The notes: generated by a model from the letters alone, not told the origin. Counted from the stretch's first letter, positions 26,639 to 36,985 are shown. The stretch is DNA of 49,426 nucleotides from Paenibacillus albiflavus (GCF_004344915.1 NZ_SKFG01000038.1:1-49426); one strand, 5' to 3'. Numbers and translations: made by a program.

Positions 26639-27811
26639 ATGCAGGCAAAATTACTACTTGAAGACGGCACTCTATTTGTCGGAAAATCATTCGGCGCAGA
26701 AGGCAATTCTGTCGGTGAGGTTGTATTCAATACTGGAATTACTGGATACCAAGAGGTACTTTCAGATCCTTCTTACTGTGGGCAAATCGTAACAATGACT
26801 TATCCACTAATCGGAAACTACGGGATCACACGTGATGATTTTGAATCGATTCGTCCATTCATCCACGGGTTCGTTGTTAGACAGCATGAGGAATCCCCAA
26901 GTAACTGGAGATCTCAGTTTACGCTGGATTATCTGCTTAAAGAATATGGTATTCTAGGTATTTCAGATATAGATACAAGAATGTTGACTCGTAAAATCCG
27001 CCAGCATGGGGTAATGAAAGGCTTGCTATCGACTGAGGATTGCTCAGTAGAAGAGCTGAAGCAAATGCTGAATAAAGATAACTTGATGACGGATCAAGTA
27101 TCACGCGTATCGACTAAAAATGTATTCAGCGCACCAGGTTCCAATGAGCGTATCGTGCTAGTGGACTACGGTGCAAAGAGCGGAATTGTCCGTGATCTGT
27201 CTAAGCGTGGCTGTGATGTAGTGGTTGTTCCACATGACACGACTGCAGATGAAATTCGTCGCTTATCGCCAGATGGCATTCTACTATCGAATGGCCCTGG
27301 GGACCCGAAAGATGTTCCGCATGGCGTTAAAATGATTCAGGATCTTCTAGGCGAGTACCCGATCTTCGGTATCTGCTTAGGACATCAACTATTCGCACTT
27401 TCATGTGGTGCTGATACAGAGAAGCTTAAGTTTGGTCATCGTGGTGGCAACCATCCAGTCAAAGATCTGGAATCAGGTCGCTGCTACATCACATCGCAAA
27501 ACCATGGCTACACCGTAAATGAAGATTCGGTTAAAGGTACTGAATTAGTTGTTACTCATATCAACAACAATGATAAAACGATTGAAGGTCTGCGTCATAG
27601 CAAGCATGCAGCATTCTCCGTGCAATATCACCCAGAGGCTGCACCAGGGCCATTCGATTCATCCTATCTGTTCGATGATTTCATCAAGATGATTCGTGAG
27701 TTCAAGAAGCAGCATCCTGAAGCACCTCGCCAATCGCAAATGCTGGCAGCTTGGCAAGCAAACAATAAAACACAAACTGCAAAAGGAGAACTTCACTATG
27801 CCCAAAAATAA
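26639..27811 (+). CDS. carA: Carbamoyl-phosphate synthase small subunit
   Basis: Glutamine amidotransferase subunit that delivers ammonia to CarB. The 390-residue protein has the N-terminal small-subunit domain ([13 protein letters not shown]) and the C-terminal class I glutaminase with the nucleophile in [13 protein letters not shown] and the HPEAAPGP His/Glu pair. The last codons contain the carB ribosome site AAAAGGAG, and the two genes overlap by 14 nt. Its position in the pyr operon makes it the pyrimidine-specific enzyme (pyrAA in Bacillus naming). Confidence 0.97.
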   Translation: MQAKLLLEDGTLFVGKSFGAEGNSVGEVVFNTGITGYQEVLSDPSYCGQIVTMTYPLIGNYGITRDDFESIRPFIHGFVVRQHEESPSNWRSQFTLDYLLKEYGILGISDIDTRMLTRKIRQHGVMKGLLSTEDCSVEELKQMLNKDNLMTDQVSRVSTKNVFSAPGSNERIVLVDYGAKSGIVRDLSKRGCDVVVVPHDTTADEIRRLSPDGILLSNGPGDPKDVPHGVKMIQDLLGEYPIFGICLGHQLFALSCGADTEKLKFGHRGGNHPVKDLESGRCYITSQNHGYTVNEDSVKGTELVVTHINNNDKTIEGLRHSKHAAFSVQYHPEAAPGPFDSSYLFDDFIKMIREFKKQHPEAPRQSQMLAAWQANNKTQTAKGELHYAQK

Positions 27812-30800
27812 TGAACTGAAAAAAATACTAGTGATCGGCTCTGGTCCAATTGTAATTGGTCAGGCTGCAGAATTCGACTATGCGGGAACACAGGCCTGTC
27901 AAGCATTAAAAGAAGAAGGGATGGAAGTTGTCCTAATCAACTCCAATCCTGCAACCATCATGACAGATACGAATATGGCTGATAAGGTTTATATCGAACC
28001 GATTACGCTTGATTTCGTAACTCAAATCATTCGTCAAGAGCGTCCTGACGGCTTACTTCCAACTCTAGGAGGTCAAACAGGACTGAACATGGCAGTTGAG
28101 CTAGCGCGTGCAGGCGTGCTTGAAGCTGAGAACGTGAAATTGCTTGGAACACAATTGATGGCAATTGAGAAAGCAGAGGATCGCGATTTATTCCGTGATC
28201 TGATGCGAGAGCTTGAGCAACCAGTTCCAGATAGCACGATTGTAACTACTGTAGAAGAAGCGGTTGATTTTGCAAATGAGATTGGTTTCCCAATCATCGT
28301 ACGTCCTGCATATACACTTGGTGGTACTGGTGGCGGTATCTGTGACAACATGGATGAGCTTGTTGAAATTGTGAAGTCAGGTATCCGTTACTCCCCAATT
28401 GGACAATGTTTGATTGAGAGAAGTATCGCAGGTATGAAGGAAGTTGAGTACGAGGTTATGCGTGATGCGAACGACAACTGTATTGTTGTCTGCAACATGG
28501 AGAACTTCGATCCTGTAGGAGTGCACACAGGCGATTCTATCGTAGTAGCGCCTAGCCAAACGCTTTCTGATCGTGAATACCAGATGCTGCGCGCAGCATC
28601 ACTCAAAATTATTCGTGCGCTAAACATTGAAGGTGGATGCAACGTACAGTTTGCGCTTGATCCGCAATCATTCCAATATTATGTAATCGAAGTGAATCCA
28701 CGTGTGAGTCGTTCATCTGCACTTGCATCAAAAGCAACTGGTTACCCAATTGCGAAGATGGCTGCCAAGATTGCAATCGGCTATACACTGGATGAAATTG
28801 TTAACCCTGTTACAGGACAAACCTATGCATGCTTTGAGCCAACACTGGATTATATCGTTTCCAAAATTCCTCGCTGGCCATTCGATAAATTTACATCTGC
28901 GAATCGTAAGCTAGGTACACAGATGAAAGCAACTGGTGAAGTCATGGCGATCGGTCGTACATTCGAAGAATCGATACACAAAGCGATTCGTTCACTCGAA
29001 ATCGGCGTACACCGTCTGTTCTTGAAGGAAACCGATCTAATTGATCAAGAAACACTTGAATCTAGATTGCAAAAGCCAGATGATGAGCGCTTGTTCCTGA
29101 TTGCAGAGGCTTATCGTCGTGGCTATACGATTGAACAATTGCATGATTTAACGAACATTGACTGGTGGTTCTTGCAGAAGCTATACTCCATGATTCAGTT
29201 CGAGGAGCAGCTTAAAGCTGATGAGCTGTCACCTGAGCTGCTTCTGCAAGCTAAACGTATGGGCTTCACTGATCGTGCGATCGCAGAAATCCGTACTCTT
29301 GCGGGACTTCACTCGAATACGAACGAGGCAGACATTCGTACGGGACGCATTGCTCAAGGCATCAAGCCAGTATACAAGATGGTTGATACTTGCGCAGCTG
29401 AGTTTGAAGCTACAACACCATACTATTACTCCACATATGAACAAGAAGATGAAGTAATGGAATCAGCCAAACAGAAAGTAATCGTGCTTGGTTCTGGACC
29501 TATTCGGATCGGACAAGGGATCGAGTTTGACTACTCCACTGTACATGCTGTATGGGCTATTCAAGCAGCAGGCTATGAAGCAGTAATTATTAACAATAAT
29601 CCTGAGACCGTATCGACGGACTTTAATACATCAGATAGACTCTACTTCGAACCGTTATTCTTTGAAGATGTCATGAACATCATCGAGCGTGAACAGCCAA
29701 TTGGGGTAATCGTTCAGTTCGGTGGTCAAACGGCAATTAACTTAGCTGCACCATTATCTAAAGCGGGTGTGAGAATTCTAGGTTCTGATTTAGAAAGTAT
29801 CGATACAGCTGAAGATCGTAAGAGATTCGAAGCATTGCTTACGAACCTGAATATTGCTCAACCACCAGGTGGAACCGTAACATCGGTTGATCAAGCAGTT
29901 GGTACAGCTTCTCAGTTTGGCTATCCGGTGCTTGTGCGTCCTTCCTACGTACTAGGTGGACGTGCCATGGAGATCGTTTACTCCGACGAAGAGTTGCTAA
30001 GCTACATGGAATATGCTGTAAAAATTAATCCTGAGCATCCTGTCCTCATTGACCGCTATATGCTGGGTAAAGAGGTAGAAGTAGATGCCATCTGCGATTT
30101 GGATACGGTATTAATCCCAGGTATCATGGAACATATTGAGCGCGCAGGTGTTCACTCTGGTGACTCTATCGCCGTATATCCTCCACAATCTCTAAGCGAG
30201 GATATCAAACAGAAGATTATCGATATCACAGTCAAAATTTCACGCGAGCTGAAAGTAATCGGTCTTGTTAACATTCAATTCGTTATCTACAACGATGAAG
30301 TGTATGTGATCGAAGTTAACCCGCGTTCATCCAGAACCGTTCCTTTCTTATCGAAAGTTACGAATATCCCTATGGCAAATGTAGCAACTCGTGTTATCAT
30401 GGGTCAGAAGCTATCTGACATGGGCTACTCAACAGGTTTATGGCCTGAAGATGATTGTGTATCTGTCAAGGTTCCTGTGTTCTCATTCGCTAAGCTGCGT
30501 CGTGTAGATACAACACTAGGACCTGAAATGAAATCAACTGGTGAAGTAATGGGCCGCGACGCAAACTTTGCGAAGGCACTTTACAAAGGCTTAATTGGCT
30601 CTGGTATGAAAATACCTCCAACAGGCAATATCATCGCGACTATCGCAGATAAAGATAAAGAAGAAGCAATTGAGATCTTCCGTGGCTTCCAAAGCTTGGG
30701 CTACAAACTTATCGCTACTGGCGGTACAGCTCAAGCGTTCGAAGAAGCAGGCTTGCGTGTAGCGACTGTTAATAAGCTAAGCGAAGGCTCTCCTAACATT

Positions 30801-31010
30801 CTAGATTTGATTCGCAGCGGTCAAGCGCATTTTGTAGTAAACACACTAACGAAGGGCAAGACACCTCAGCGTGATGGCTTTAGAATTCGCCGCGAGGCTG
30901 CTGAGAACGGCGTTGTATGCTTGACTTCCTTAGATACCTTCAGAGCACTACTACACATGCTTGAAGCGATTAATTTTACTTCCAAAGCAATGCCAGTACA
31001 TCAGAAATAA
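27798..31010 (+). CDS. carB: Carbamoyl-phosphate synthase large subunit
   Basis: Makes carbamoyl phosphate from bicarbonate, ammonia and two ATP. ATG at 27798 ([18 protein letters not shown]) follows AAAAGGAGAA; a longer frame begins inside carA and is not used. The 1070-residue protein shows the duplicated ATP-grasp architecture ([17 protein letters not shown] near the start and [16 protein letters not shown] near residue 560). A C-terminal MGS-like allosteric domain follows ([16 protein letters not shown] onward). Length and motifs are intact. Confidence 0.98.
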   Translation: MPKNNELKKILVIGSGPIVIGQAAEFDYAGTQACQALKEEGMEVVLINSNPATIMTDTNMADKVYIEPITLDFVTQIIRQERPDGLLPTLGGQTGLNMAVELARAGVLEAENVKLLGTQLMAIEKAEDRDLFRDLMRELEQPVPDSTIVTTVEEAVDFANEIGFPIIVRPAYTLGGTGGGICDNMDELVEIVKSGIRYSPIGQCLIERSIAGMKEVEYEVMRDANDNCIVVCNMENFDPVGVHTGDSIVVAPSQTLSDREYQMLRAASLKIIRALNIEGGCNVQFALDPQSFQYYVIEVNPRVSRSSALASKATGYPIAKMAAKIAIGYTLDEIVNPVTGQTYACFEPTLDYIVSKIPRWPFDKFTSANRKLGTQMKATGEVMAIGRTFEESIHKAIRSLEIGVHRLFLKETDLIDQETLESRLQKPDDERLFLIAEAYRRGYTIEQLHDLTNIDWWFLQKLYSMIQFEEQLKADELSPELLLQAKRMGFTDRAIAEIRTLAGLHSNTNEADIRTGRIAQGIKPVYKMVDTCAAEFEATTPYYYSTYEQEDEVMESAKQKVIVLGSGPIRIGQGIEFDYSTVHAVWAIQAAGYEAVIINNNPETVSTDFNTSDRLYFEPLFFEDVMNIIEREQPIGVIVQFGGQTAINLAAPLSKAGVRILGSDLESIDTAEDRKRFEALLTNLNIAQPPGGTVTSVDQAVGTASQFGYPVLVRPSYVLGGRAMEIVYSDEELLSYMEYAVKINPEHPVLIDRYMLGKEVEVDAICDLDTVLIPGIMEHIERAGVHSGDSIAVYPPQSLSEDIKQKIIDITVKISRELKVIGLVNIQFVIYNDEVYVIEVNPRSSRTVPFLSKVTNIPMANVATRVIMGQKLSDMGYSTGLWPEDDCVSVKVPVFSFAKLRRVDTTLGPEMKSTGEVMGRDANFAKALYKGLIGSGMKIPPTGNIIATIADKDKEEAIEIFRGFQSLGYKLIATGGTAQAFEEAGLRVATVNKLSEGSPNILDLIRSGQAHFVVNTLTKGKTPQRDGFRIRREAAENGVVCLTSLDTFRALLHMLEAINFTSKAMPVHQK

Positions 31011-31033
31011 TCTTGATGCAAGAACAATAATAA

Positions 31034-31093
31034 GAGCGGGATACATGGCGAACAAGAACAAGTGTTATCACTTGGCGGCCTAGTAACCCGCTC
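31034..31093 (+). other. Compound hairpin between carB and pyrF
   Basis: Outer stem GAGCGGG (31034-31040)/CCCGCTC (31087-31093), continued by TAC/GTA across an A-A mismatch. The apical hairpin is CAAGTG-TTAT-CACTTG (31059-31074). No T tract follows and no PyrR consensus is present. It occupies the junction where pyrK and pyrD lie in B. subtilis. It may be an RNA stability or processing element, or a repeat remnant. Confidence 0.55.
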
Positions 31094-31127
31094 CTGTTAT
31101 GAACATAACTAAGGAGGAGTACTTACA

Positions 31128-31874
31128 ATGTCAAAGATGAACTTAACTGCGAATGAAGTTGCTGGTCGAATCATGGTTGCGCTTGACTATCCAACAGCTG
31201 CTGAAGCAGAGCGATTAATTGACCAGCTCAGCGGAATACCTTGTTACATGAAGGTCGGCATGCAGCTCTTCTATGCAGCAGGACCAAGTTTCATTCATAA
31301 GCTGAAAGAACGCGGCTATAAAGTTTTCTTGGATGTGAAGATGCATGATATTCCGAACACAGTTATGTGTGGATCAGAGAGCATCGCTAGACTAGGTGTG
31401 GATATGTTCAATATTCACGCAGCAGGCGGTAAAATGATGATGGAATATGCACTTGAAGGCGTGGATAAAGCGATGACAGGTGCTGCCAATCATGTGAAAC
31501 CTATTGTGATCGCAGTGACTCAGCTTACTTCCACTAGCCAAGCTGTACTAAATGAGGAGATTGGTATAGCAGGCTCTGTTGAAGATGCGGTTGTACGTTA
31601 TGCCAAGCTGACACAGCAGGCAGGACTTGATGGTGTTGTGGCATCACCGCTTGAAGTGAACTCCATTAAATCAGCATGCGGCAGCAACTTTATTACGGTA
31701 ACACCAGGAATTAGACCAGCTGGCTTAGATGCAGGGGATCAAACACGCATTATGACGCCTCCACAAGCATTTGCAGAAGGAACGGATTATGTCGTGATCG
31801 GCAGACCAATTACGGCAGCTTCAGATTCAAGACAAGCTTTGGAATCCATTATTGATTCGGTAGTAAACGCATAA
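31128..31874 (+). CDS. pyrF: Orotidine 5'-phosphate decarboxylase
   Basis: Decarboxylates OMP to UMP, the last step of the pathway. The 248-residue TIM-barrel protein has MVALDYPTAAEAERL, the catalytic block FLDVKMHDIPNTV, and the phosphate-binding VTPGIRPAG and YVVIGRPIT regions. ATG behind AAGGAGGAG. It follows the carB-pyrF hairpin and precedes pyrE by 29 nt. Confidence 0.97.
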   Translation: MSKMNLTANEVAGRIMVALDYPTAAEAERLIDQLSGIPCYMKVGMQLFYAAGPSFIHKLKERGYKVFLDVKMHDIPNTVMCGSESIARLGVDMFNIHAAGGKMMMEYALEGVDKAMTGAANHVKPIVIAVTQLTSTSQAVLNEEIGIAGSVEDAVVRYAKLTQQAGLDGVVASPLEVNSIKSACGSNFITVTPGIRPAGLDAGDQTRIMTPPQAFAEGTDYVVIGRPITAASDSRQALESIIDSVVNA

Positions 31875-31903
31875 TCAGAAAATAATAAGGAGAGATACTC
31901 GTT

Positions 31904-32548
31904 ATGACAAGTGAACTCAATGAACTAGCTAAGCAAATTGCAGCATCCCTACTTAAAATTGAAGCTGTGGCTTTAAGACCACATCAGCCTTTTACATGGA
32001 CTTCTGGTATTAAGTCCCCTATCTATTGCGACAATCGACTTACCATGTCTTACCCTGAGATTCGTGATCTTATCGCCTCAGGATTCGCAACACTTGTTCA
32101 AGAATTGTATCCAGATGCTGAAGTGATTGCAGGGACAGCGACTGCAGGTATTCCGCATGCTGCATGGGTTGCCGATAAGTTAGGCTTGCCGATGATTTAC
32201 ATCCGTGATAAAGCGAAGGGACATGGCAAAGAGAACCTAATCGAAGGCGTTCTTCGTCCGGGTCAGAAAGTTGTTGTCATTGAAGATCTAATTTCAACAG
32301 GCGGCTCATCTCTTAAAGCAGCTCTTGCTGTGAATGAAGCAGGCGGACAAGCTTTAGGCGTACTAGCGATCTTCTCTTACCAGCTTGAGAAGGGGATCCA
32401 AGCCTTTAAAGAAGCAAGTATGCCGCTTCACACCTTGTCCAATTACACAGCGCTAATTGAAGAAGCTGTAGAGCTTGGCAAAATTCAAGCATCCGATATT
32501 GAAATTCTTCAATCTTGGAGAGCGAATCCATCTACATTTGGCGTGTAA
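31904..32548 (+). CDS. pyrE: Orotate phosphoribosyltransferase
   Basis: Converts orotate and PRPP to OMP. The 214-residue protein shows [51 protein letters not shown] and the PRPP motif [14 protein letters not shown]. It is the last gene of the operon; an intrinsic terminator begins 19 nt after the stop. Confidence 0.97.
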   Translation: MTSELNELAKQIAASLLKIEAVALRPHQPFTWTSGIKSPIYCDNRLTMSYPEIRDLIASGFATLVQELYPDAEVIAGTATAGIPHAAWVADKLGLPMIYIRDKAKGHGKENLIEGVLRPGQKVVVIEDLISTGGSSLKAALAVNEAGGQALGVLAIFSYQLEKGIQAFKEASMPLHTLSNYTALIEEAVELGKIQASDIEILQSWRANPSTFGV

Positions 32549-32566
32549 AATAAATTGGATCTATGT

Positions 32567-32600
32567 ACTCCGCACGATCATTAGTGCGGAGTTTTGTTGT
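32567..32600 (+). terminator. Terminator of the pyr operon
   Basis: Stem ACTCCGCAC/GTGCGGAGT with an 8-nt loop, then TTTGTTGTTTT. Confidence 0.92.
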
Positions 32601-32692
32601 TTTAATAGATGATTGTATAGTCAAACTTTGAGGTAATGTGCTAAAATGAATTAAATTTCTGAATATAAGGTTAAATCGGGAGAGGTGTATAT

Positions 32693-33877
32693 ATGATCCG
32701 AATAAAGTCTTCCCCTTTCATTCTAGCATTGATCCTTTGTATCAGTATTCTCCTTCCACCTAGTATCGTTGAAGCAAAGACAACGGGACTTACCCGTGGT
32801 GAGTTTTTTAAGCTTTTGGCTGAGCATATGACGTTAAAGCCAGAAGATACAGCAGTGAAGCTGCCTGTGGATGTAAAAGAGAAATCTGATGAGGCTGAGG
32901 CCATACGCACATTATTAGAACGCAAAATTATATTCGGTTATCCAGATGGAACCATTCGTCTGAATGAGCTCATCAAGCCTCTTGATGTTGAATATATCAT
33001 CGCTCGTTTTCTTGGTATAACTGATGATAAGGCGATTCACCAGATGAAAACTGAGTTTCAAGTTTCATTAGGGGACGATAACCTGATAACTAAAGAACAA
33101 GCTGAATCCTTAATCGAGAAAATTCTTTTAAATGATCGAACTCTTATGAGTAATTTAACTGAAGTTATGGAACAGATGAAAGCGATTACTTCAGTTACGG
33201 TTAATACTAGCCAGACTAAACAAATCAAGCTCACTCAGAGTCAGTCATCCAAAGAAATAACCAGAAGCATTGAAACAAGCTCGGAAGTGTACATTCATAA
33301 GCAATCTGGTTATCAATTGAAATCGTTCATCCAGAGCTCAGATGGGACAATCGATCAGGGAAGTGTTCTGGAACAATACGTTGTTCCAGAAGGGTTGTTT
33401 AATCGCCGCTATAATGCTGATCTTAGCGACAAGGGAGATCTACCTAAGTGGATCAAAGGGGTGGGCTCAACACCATTTGATTATGGTCAGATGCTAGCAG
33501 CTCAAATAGAAACTTCCATTCCGAAGAAGTTAATGAATGATCGCTATTATTTTTACAGAAGTTTAGGCGTAGAAGAGATTGACGGAAAAAAGATTCATAA
33601 GATTCAAGTATTTGGTTCAATGCCAATCGCTACTACGATGAATCAGTTAATTCCAGAGCTTGATAAATCAGAGAAGCCTTTGAAGCTAATCCAAACGATT
33701 AGTGGAACGATTTATGTAGATATTCAGACCAATTTATTGACAGAGCTCGAATGGGTACAGACCATACGCAATGATGTTGATGATTCATTACCTTTTAAGC
33801 TAATCGAGGTCGAAACGAAAATCCAATATTCCGATTACAATCAAGTAAAGCCGATTCAATTACCTGAAAACAAGTAA
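32693..33877 (+). CDS. Secreted protein with SLH-like N-terminus and DUF6612-like region
   Basis: Exported protein of unknown function. Residues 1-28 form a signal peptide (hydrophobic FILALILCISILLPP, ending VEA). Residues about 33-100 resemble one to two S-layer homology repeats (LTRGEFFKLLAEHMTL, then FGYPDGTIRLNELI), suggesting wall attachment. From about residue 160 the chain is beta-rich with many Ser, Thr and Gln, and resembles DUF6612/LolA-like lipoprotein folds (SGYQLKSFIQSSDGTIDQ, later SGTIYVDIQTNLLTELEW). It stands alone between two terminators. The domain names are tentative. Confidence 0.7.
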   Translation: MIRIKSSPFILALILCISILLPPSIVEAKTTGLTRGEFFKLLAEHMTLKPEDTAVKLPVDVKEKSDEAEAIRTLLERKIIFGYPDGTIRLNELIKPLDVEYIIARFLGITDDKAIHQMKTEFQVSLGDDNLITKEQAESLIEKILLNDRTLMSNLTEVMEQMKAITSVTVNTSQTKQIKLTQSQSSKEITRSIETSSEVYIHKQSGYQLKSFIQSSDGTIDQGSVLEQYVVPEGLFNRRYNADLSDKGDLPKWIKGVGSTPFDYGQMLAAQIETSIPKKLMNDRYYFYRSLGVEEIDGKKIHKIQVFGSMPIATTMNQLIPELDKSEKPLKLIQTISGTIYVDIQTNLLTELEWVQTIRNDVDDSLPFKLIEVETKIQYSDYNQVKPIQLPENK

Positions 33878-33889
33878 TCAAATCATAGT

Positions 33890-33935
33890 AAAAGCCGTTC
33901 CTTAGACAAATCGTTGTCTGAAGGAACGGCTTTTT
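33890..33935. terminator. Bidirectional terminator, convergent genes
   Basis: Long stem AAAAGCCGTTCCTTAGACA against TGTCTGAAGGAACGGCTTTT with one bulge, T run on the plus strand and A-rich left flank. Confidence 0.9.
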
Positions 33936-33944
33936 ACTTATTGA

Positions 33945-34196
33945 TTATACTTCGGTTTTTTTCTTCTCACGCCAGTAACGCCAGCTCCATTCGATCGCTA
34001 ACGCTATGGCAAAAGGGTAGAACATTTTGTCTGCTCCGAGCAGCTGATAGCCAAGGAATGACAGAATGGCAATAAACCCGATTACGAGAGCAATTTTGTT
34101 AGTCGGTGGTGAGGCTAGCTTGCCAATTAGAATCGGTACGCCAACGATAAGCACGATTAGTACGATGATTGTGATAATATCCAAATAAGGCTGCAC
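33945..34196 (-). CDS. Small membrane protein of unknown function
   Basis: 83-residue protein with three hydrophobic segments (about 5-26, 34-52 and 56-72) and a basic C-terminus WRYWREKKKTEV. I do not recognise the family. It starts with GTG behind AAAGGAGAAG, which lies immediately after the dipeptidase stop; the 18-nt gap indicates one operon. A helper function for the peptidase is only a guess. Confidence 0.7.
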   Translation of the reverse strand: MQPYLDIITIIVLIVLIVGVPILIGKLASPPTNKIALVIGFIAILSFLGYQLLGADKMFYPFAIALAIEWSWRYWREKKKTEV

Positions 34197-34214
34197 GGAA
34201 TCTTCTCCTTTAAT

Positions 34215-35591
34215 TTACGCCTTCAACGACGCTATATTTTCCCAATATTTACATGTTGTTACAATGCCTTTGTCAAAGTTTCTTAGATCAAAGTGCTCAT
34301 TAGGGGCATGGAGATTCTCATCAGGTAATCCAAAGCCCATTAAGACAACAGCAGCACCTAGAACGCGCGAGAACACCTCTACAATCGGAATTGAGCCGCC
34401 ACCACGAGTGTATAAAGCTGGCTTGCTGTATGTGTACTCATAAGCCTCTGAAGCAGCTTGAATCGCAGGGTGATCAATTGGTGTAATATAAGGGTTGCCA
34501 CGAAGCAGCTTATCGACTGTTACAGTTACACCAACAGGGCACACTTTAATCACGTGAGCTTCTAACTTGTCAAGAATATCGCTTGGGACTTGCGGTGGAA
34601 CTAAGCGACATGCAATTTTGGCAGATGCTTTGCTCGGAATAATCGGTTTAATTCCTTCTCCTTGGAAACCACCAGTTACAGATGTAACCTCCACCGTTGG
34701 TCTTGAGGTTGTGCGTTCATAATAGGAATACCCTTCTTCGCCATATAAGGAAGATAGACCTAAACCTTGACGAATTTGATCCTCATTAATAGGCAGCTTG
34801 CTTGAAGCTTCACGCTCCTGTTCTGTAAATGGAGCAATTCCATCATAGAAGCCATCAATCGCTACAGCACCATTGGCATTATGGAAGGAGCTTAGGATAT
34901 CGGATAACGCATGAATAGCATTAGGTACACCGCCGCCAAATAAGCCTGAATGCAGGTCTGTGTTCGACGCTTGAACCTTGATTTCACATCCAGCCATACC
35001 ACGTAAACCGTATTCAATGGAAGGTTGACCTTCCGCAATAATAGGACCGTCGGAGATCAGTACGATATCCGCACTTAATTTATCTTGATACTGCTCAATA
35101 AATGGAGCCAGGTTAGGTGAAGTAATCTCTTCTTCTCCTTCAATGCAGAACTTGATGTTCACAGGTAGAGTTCCGTATGTTTGCAGCCAAGCTTCTACTG
35201 CCTTAACATGGATGAACAGCTGACCCTTGTCATCTGTCGCACCACGTGCATATAGTTTGTCGCCGCGAGTTTCCGGCTCAAAGGGATCTGAGTTCCATAA
35301 TTCTAGCGGCTCTGCAGGCTGCACATCATAATGTCCATAGACCAGAATAGTAGGCTTGCCTTCTGCATGCAACCATTCACCGTAAATAATTGGATGTCCC
35401 GGTGTTTGCATAACTTCGACTTTTTCTAAACCAGCTTTGGTAAGAGAATCCGCCATCCACTGTGAGCAGGCATGCATATCATCTTTATGCTTGGAGAGTG
35501 CACTTACACTTGGAATTCGAATTAAGTTTTTGAGTTGTTCGATATGTTCATCACGATGCTCAGCTAAATATGTAAGTAGTTTGTTGTCCAT
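34215..35591 (-). CDS. M20-family dipeptidase
   Basis: Zinc-dependent cytosolic peptidase of the M20 (ArgE/DapE/CPG2/PepV-like) group, closest by motif to nonspecific dipeptidases. The 458-residue protein has His87-Tyr-Asp89 (VYGHYDVQPAE), metal ligand Asp121 and its neighbour Asp120 (RGATDDKGQ), and the catalytic Glu pair in IEGEEEI near residue 153. The dimerisation lid domain follows (about 190-350), and GFGLPDENLHAPNEHFDL near the C-terminus supplies the last His ligand. It is first in a two-gene unit. The exact substrate range is unknown. Confidence 0.9.
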   Translation of the reverse strand: MDNKLLTYLAEHRDEHIEQLKNLIRIPSVSALSKHKDDMHACSQWMADSLTKAGLEKVEVMQTPGHPIIYGEWLHAEGKPTILVYGHYDVQPAEPLELWNSDPFEPETRGDKLYARGATDDKGQLFIHVKAVEAWLQTYGTLPVNIKFCIEGEEEITSPNLAPFIEQYQDKLSADIVLISDGPIIAEGQPSIEYGLRGMAGCEIKVQASNTDLHSGLFGGGVPNAIHALSDILSSFHNANGAVAIDGFYDGIAPFTEQEREASSKLPINEDQIRQGLGLSSLYGEEGYSYYERTTSRPTVEVTSVTGGFQGEGIKPIIPSKASAKIACRLVPPQVPSDILDKLEAHVIKVCPVGVTVTVDKLLRGNPYITPIDHPAIQAASEAYEYTYSKPALYTRGGGSIPIVEVFSRVLGAAVVLMGFGLPDENLHAPNEHFDLRNFDKGIVTTCKYWENIASLKA

Positions 35592-35686
35592 GTAAGATTA
35601 ATCTCCTTTAATAAAATCATCCATTATTATATCCCTAAATAGTTCCAATAAGCAAAACAAGAAACATATAGCCAACAATAGATGGG

Positions 35687-36202
35687 CTAGCCTTTGAATT
35701 TAAAGGTTTGATACGTTGTCCATGCACCATTCTCTGTTTGGTAGAGTAGATGAATACGATCTATCTCGGATGTGTAATTCACTGGGATTTTGGATAGTGA
35801 AGCCAGCACGTCATGAAGCTCGTCGTTACTCATCTGTTGTCCAATAGCTAAATAAGGATGGTATAGATGCTTCATGGAATCTTCAATACATAATGATTCA
35901 GAGCATACAGCATCGTGCAACTGATCCAAAGACTTGCGATCTTCTAATCCGATAATAATGGTATTGGTGGATGGATATAGACTTGTAAAGCGATTGAAAT
36001 GTAAGGTAAAAGGTGAAAAACTGGCAGCAACAATCTCCAGATGATTGACCGCCGCAGCTAGCTGCTCATCCGTCCAGTCTTCTTTGTCTCGAATCGTAAG
36101 ATGTGGGTTAATTAAACTATAATGCGGGTCAAAACGTTTGCGATAACTATTCGCAAAATCTTGTACTTCTTTCGTTGGAAAAACAGCAATTCCGCAATTC
36201 AT
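35687..36202 (-). CDS. 2H phosphoesterase-like protein (YjcG family) with one motif lost
   Basis: Related to YjcG and the 2'-5' RNA ligase superfamily, whose fold carries two H-x-T/S motifs. ATG at 36202 (MNCGIAVFPTKEVQDFANSY) is chosen behind AGGAGGGGATTAACG, giving 171 residues; an upstream ATG at 36223 has no site. The first motif is intact (NPHLTI, His34 and Thr36). At the second position the expected P-H-x-T is HPYLAIGQ: Tyr117 and Ala119 replace His and Thr. The C-terminal block RIHLLYQTENGAWTTYQTF is well conserved, so this is the true alignment. Catalysis by the usual mechanism looks unlikely. Confidence 0.85.
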   Translation of the reverse strand: MNCGIAVFPTKEVQDFANSYRKRFDPHYSLINPHLTIRDKEDWTDEQLAAAVNHLEIVAASFSPFTLHFNRFTSLYPSTNTIIIGLEDRKSLDQLHDAVCSESLCIEDSMKHLYHPYLAIGQQMSNDELHDVLASLSKIPVNYTSEIDRIHLLYQTENGAWTTYQTFKFKG

Positions 36203-36382
36203 CGTTAATCCCCTCCTACACAATTAAACATATCCATATTATAGCTAATAATTAATATATCGACAATTTCATCTTTTCGCACTTTTGCCGAATAAAATGT
36301 AGATATTGGATGTATTCAATAAGATTTTGGAAATTAGGTTAATCTAAGTACATCATCGAATAGTAATATGGAGTGAGGATAA

Positions 36383-36547
36383 ATGGATTGGGTTTATTGG
36401 GCAAAGTTATATGATAGTAAATTTCAAGCAGGCTGTTTGGCCAAAAGGATGGAAGAGGACTGGTGGATCTATGGCTATGCATGCCCACATGAAGTGGAAG
36501 TGTATAAATCCAAAAAGGGCAGGTTTGGTGTGCGATTTAGTTTGTAA
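36383..36547 (+). CDS. 54-residue Trp/Tyr-rich protein
   Basis: A short ORF with a good site (GGAGTGAGG, 36370-36378) and ATG at 36383. The protein starts MDWVYWAKLYDSKF and continues with MEEDWWIYGYACPHE and a basic end KSKKGRFGVRFSL. Composition (four Trp, five Tyr, two Cys) is that of a small folded protein rather than random sequence. I do not recognise it. It lies alone upstream of a tRNA cluster. Confidence 0.6.
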   Translation: MDWVYWAKLYDSKFQAGCLAKRMEEDWWIYGYACPHEVEVYKSKKGRFGVRFSL

Positions 36548-36621
36548 ATAAATTTTACTTGACATTAATTCGGCATCTTGGTATATTTATTTGCGTCGCT
36601 ATTAATTGCAAGAGAAAATGT

Positions 36622-36698
36622 CGCGGGGTGGAGCAGCTCGGTAGCTCGTCGGGCTCATAACCCGAAGGCCGCAGGTTCAAATCCTGCCCCCGCAACCA
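36622..36698 (+). tRNA. Initiator tRNA-fMet (CAT)
   Basis: 77-nt cloverleaf with anticodon CAT. Initiator features are visible: mismatch at position 1-72 (C against A) and three G-C pairs in the anticodon stem (GGGCTCATAACCC). CCA is encoded. Confidence 0.95.
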
Positions 36699-36751
36699 AC
36701 ATATCTTGCATCCGAATTGTTAAATCCCTTTACATATGGATTTAAACATTT

Positions 36752-36828
36752 GGGCCCTTAGCTCAGTTGGTTAGAGCGGTCGGCTCATAACCGATTGGTC
36801 GGGGGTTCGAGTCCCTCAGGGCCCACCA
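36752..36828 (+). tRNA. tRNA with CAT anticodon, probably Ile2
   Basis: 77-nt cloverleaf, acceptor GGGCCCT/AGGGCCC, encoded CCA, anticodon loop CTCATAA. It lacks initiator features. The GGCTCATAACC anticodon arm resembles Bacillota tRNA-Ile2, where C34 becomes lysidine and reads AUA; elongator Met is the alternative. Confidence 0.85.
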
Positions 36829-36829
36829 T

Positions 36830-36915
36830 GCCGGGGTGGCGGAACTGGCAGACGCACAGGACTTAAAATCCTGCGGTAGGTGACTACCGTACCGGTTCGA
36901 TTCCGGTCCTCGGCA
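36830..36915 (+). tRNA. tRNA-Leu (TAA)
   Basis: 86-nt class II tRNA with a long variable arm (GGTAGGTGACTACC) and anticodon loop CTTAAAA. CCA is not encoded. It begins one base after the preceding tRNA CCA, so the three genes form one transcript. Confidence 0.95.
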
Positions 36916-36955
36916 TTATATGATTGCGAATAACCTATCAGAATGATAAGGTCAA

Positions 36956-36985
36956 GTCTCCCTGTTTATAATGGGAGGCTTTTTT
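36956..36985 (+). terminator. Terminator of the tRNA cluster
   Basis: Stem GTCTCCC/GGGAGGC with one wobble, then TTTTTT. Confidence 0.88.

Noticed and set aside
27696-27797. Extended N-terminus of carB inside carA
   Set aside because: [16 protein letters not shown] at 27798 matches the family start and has AAAAGGAG upstream.
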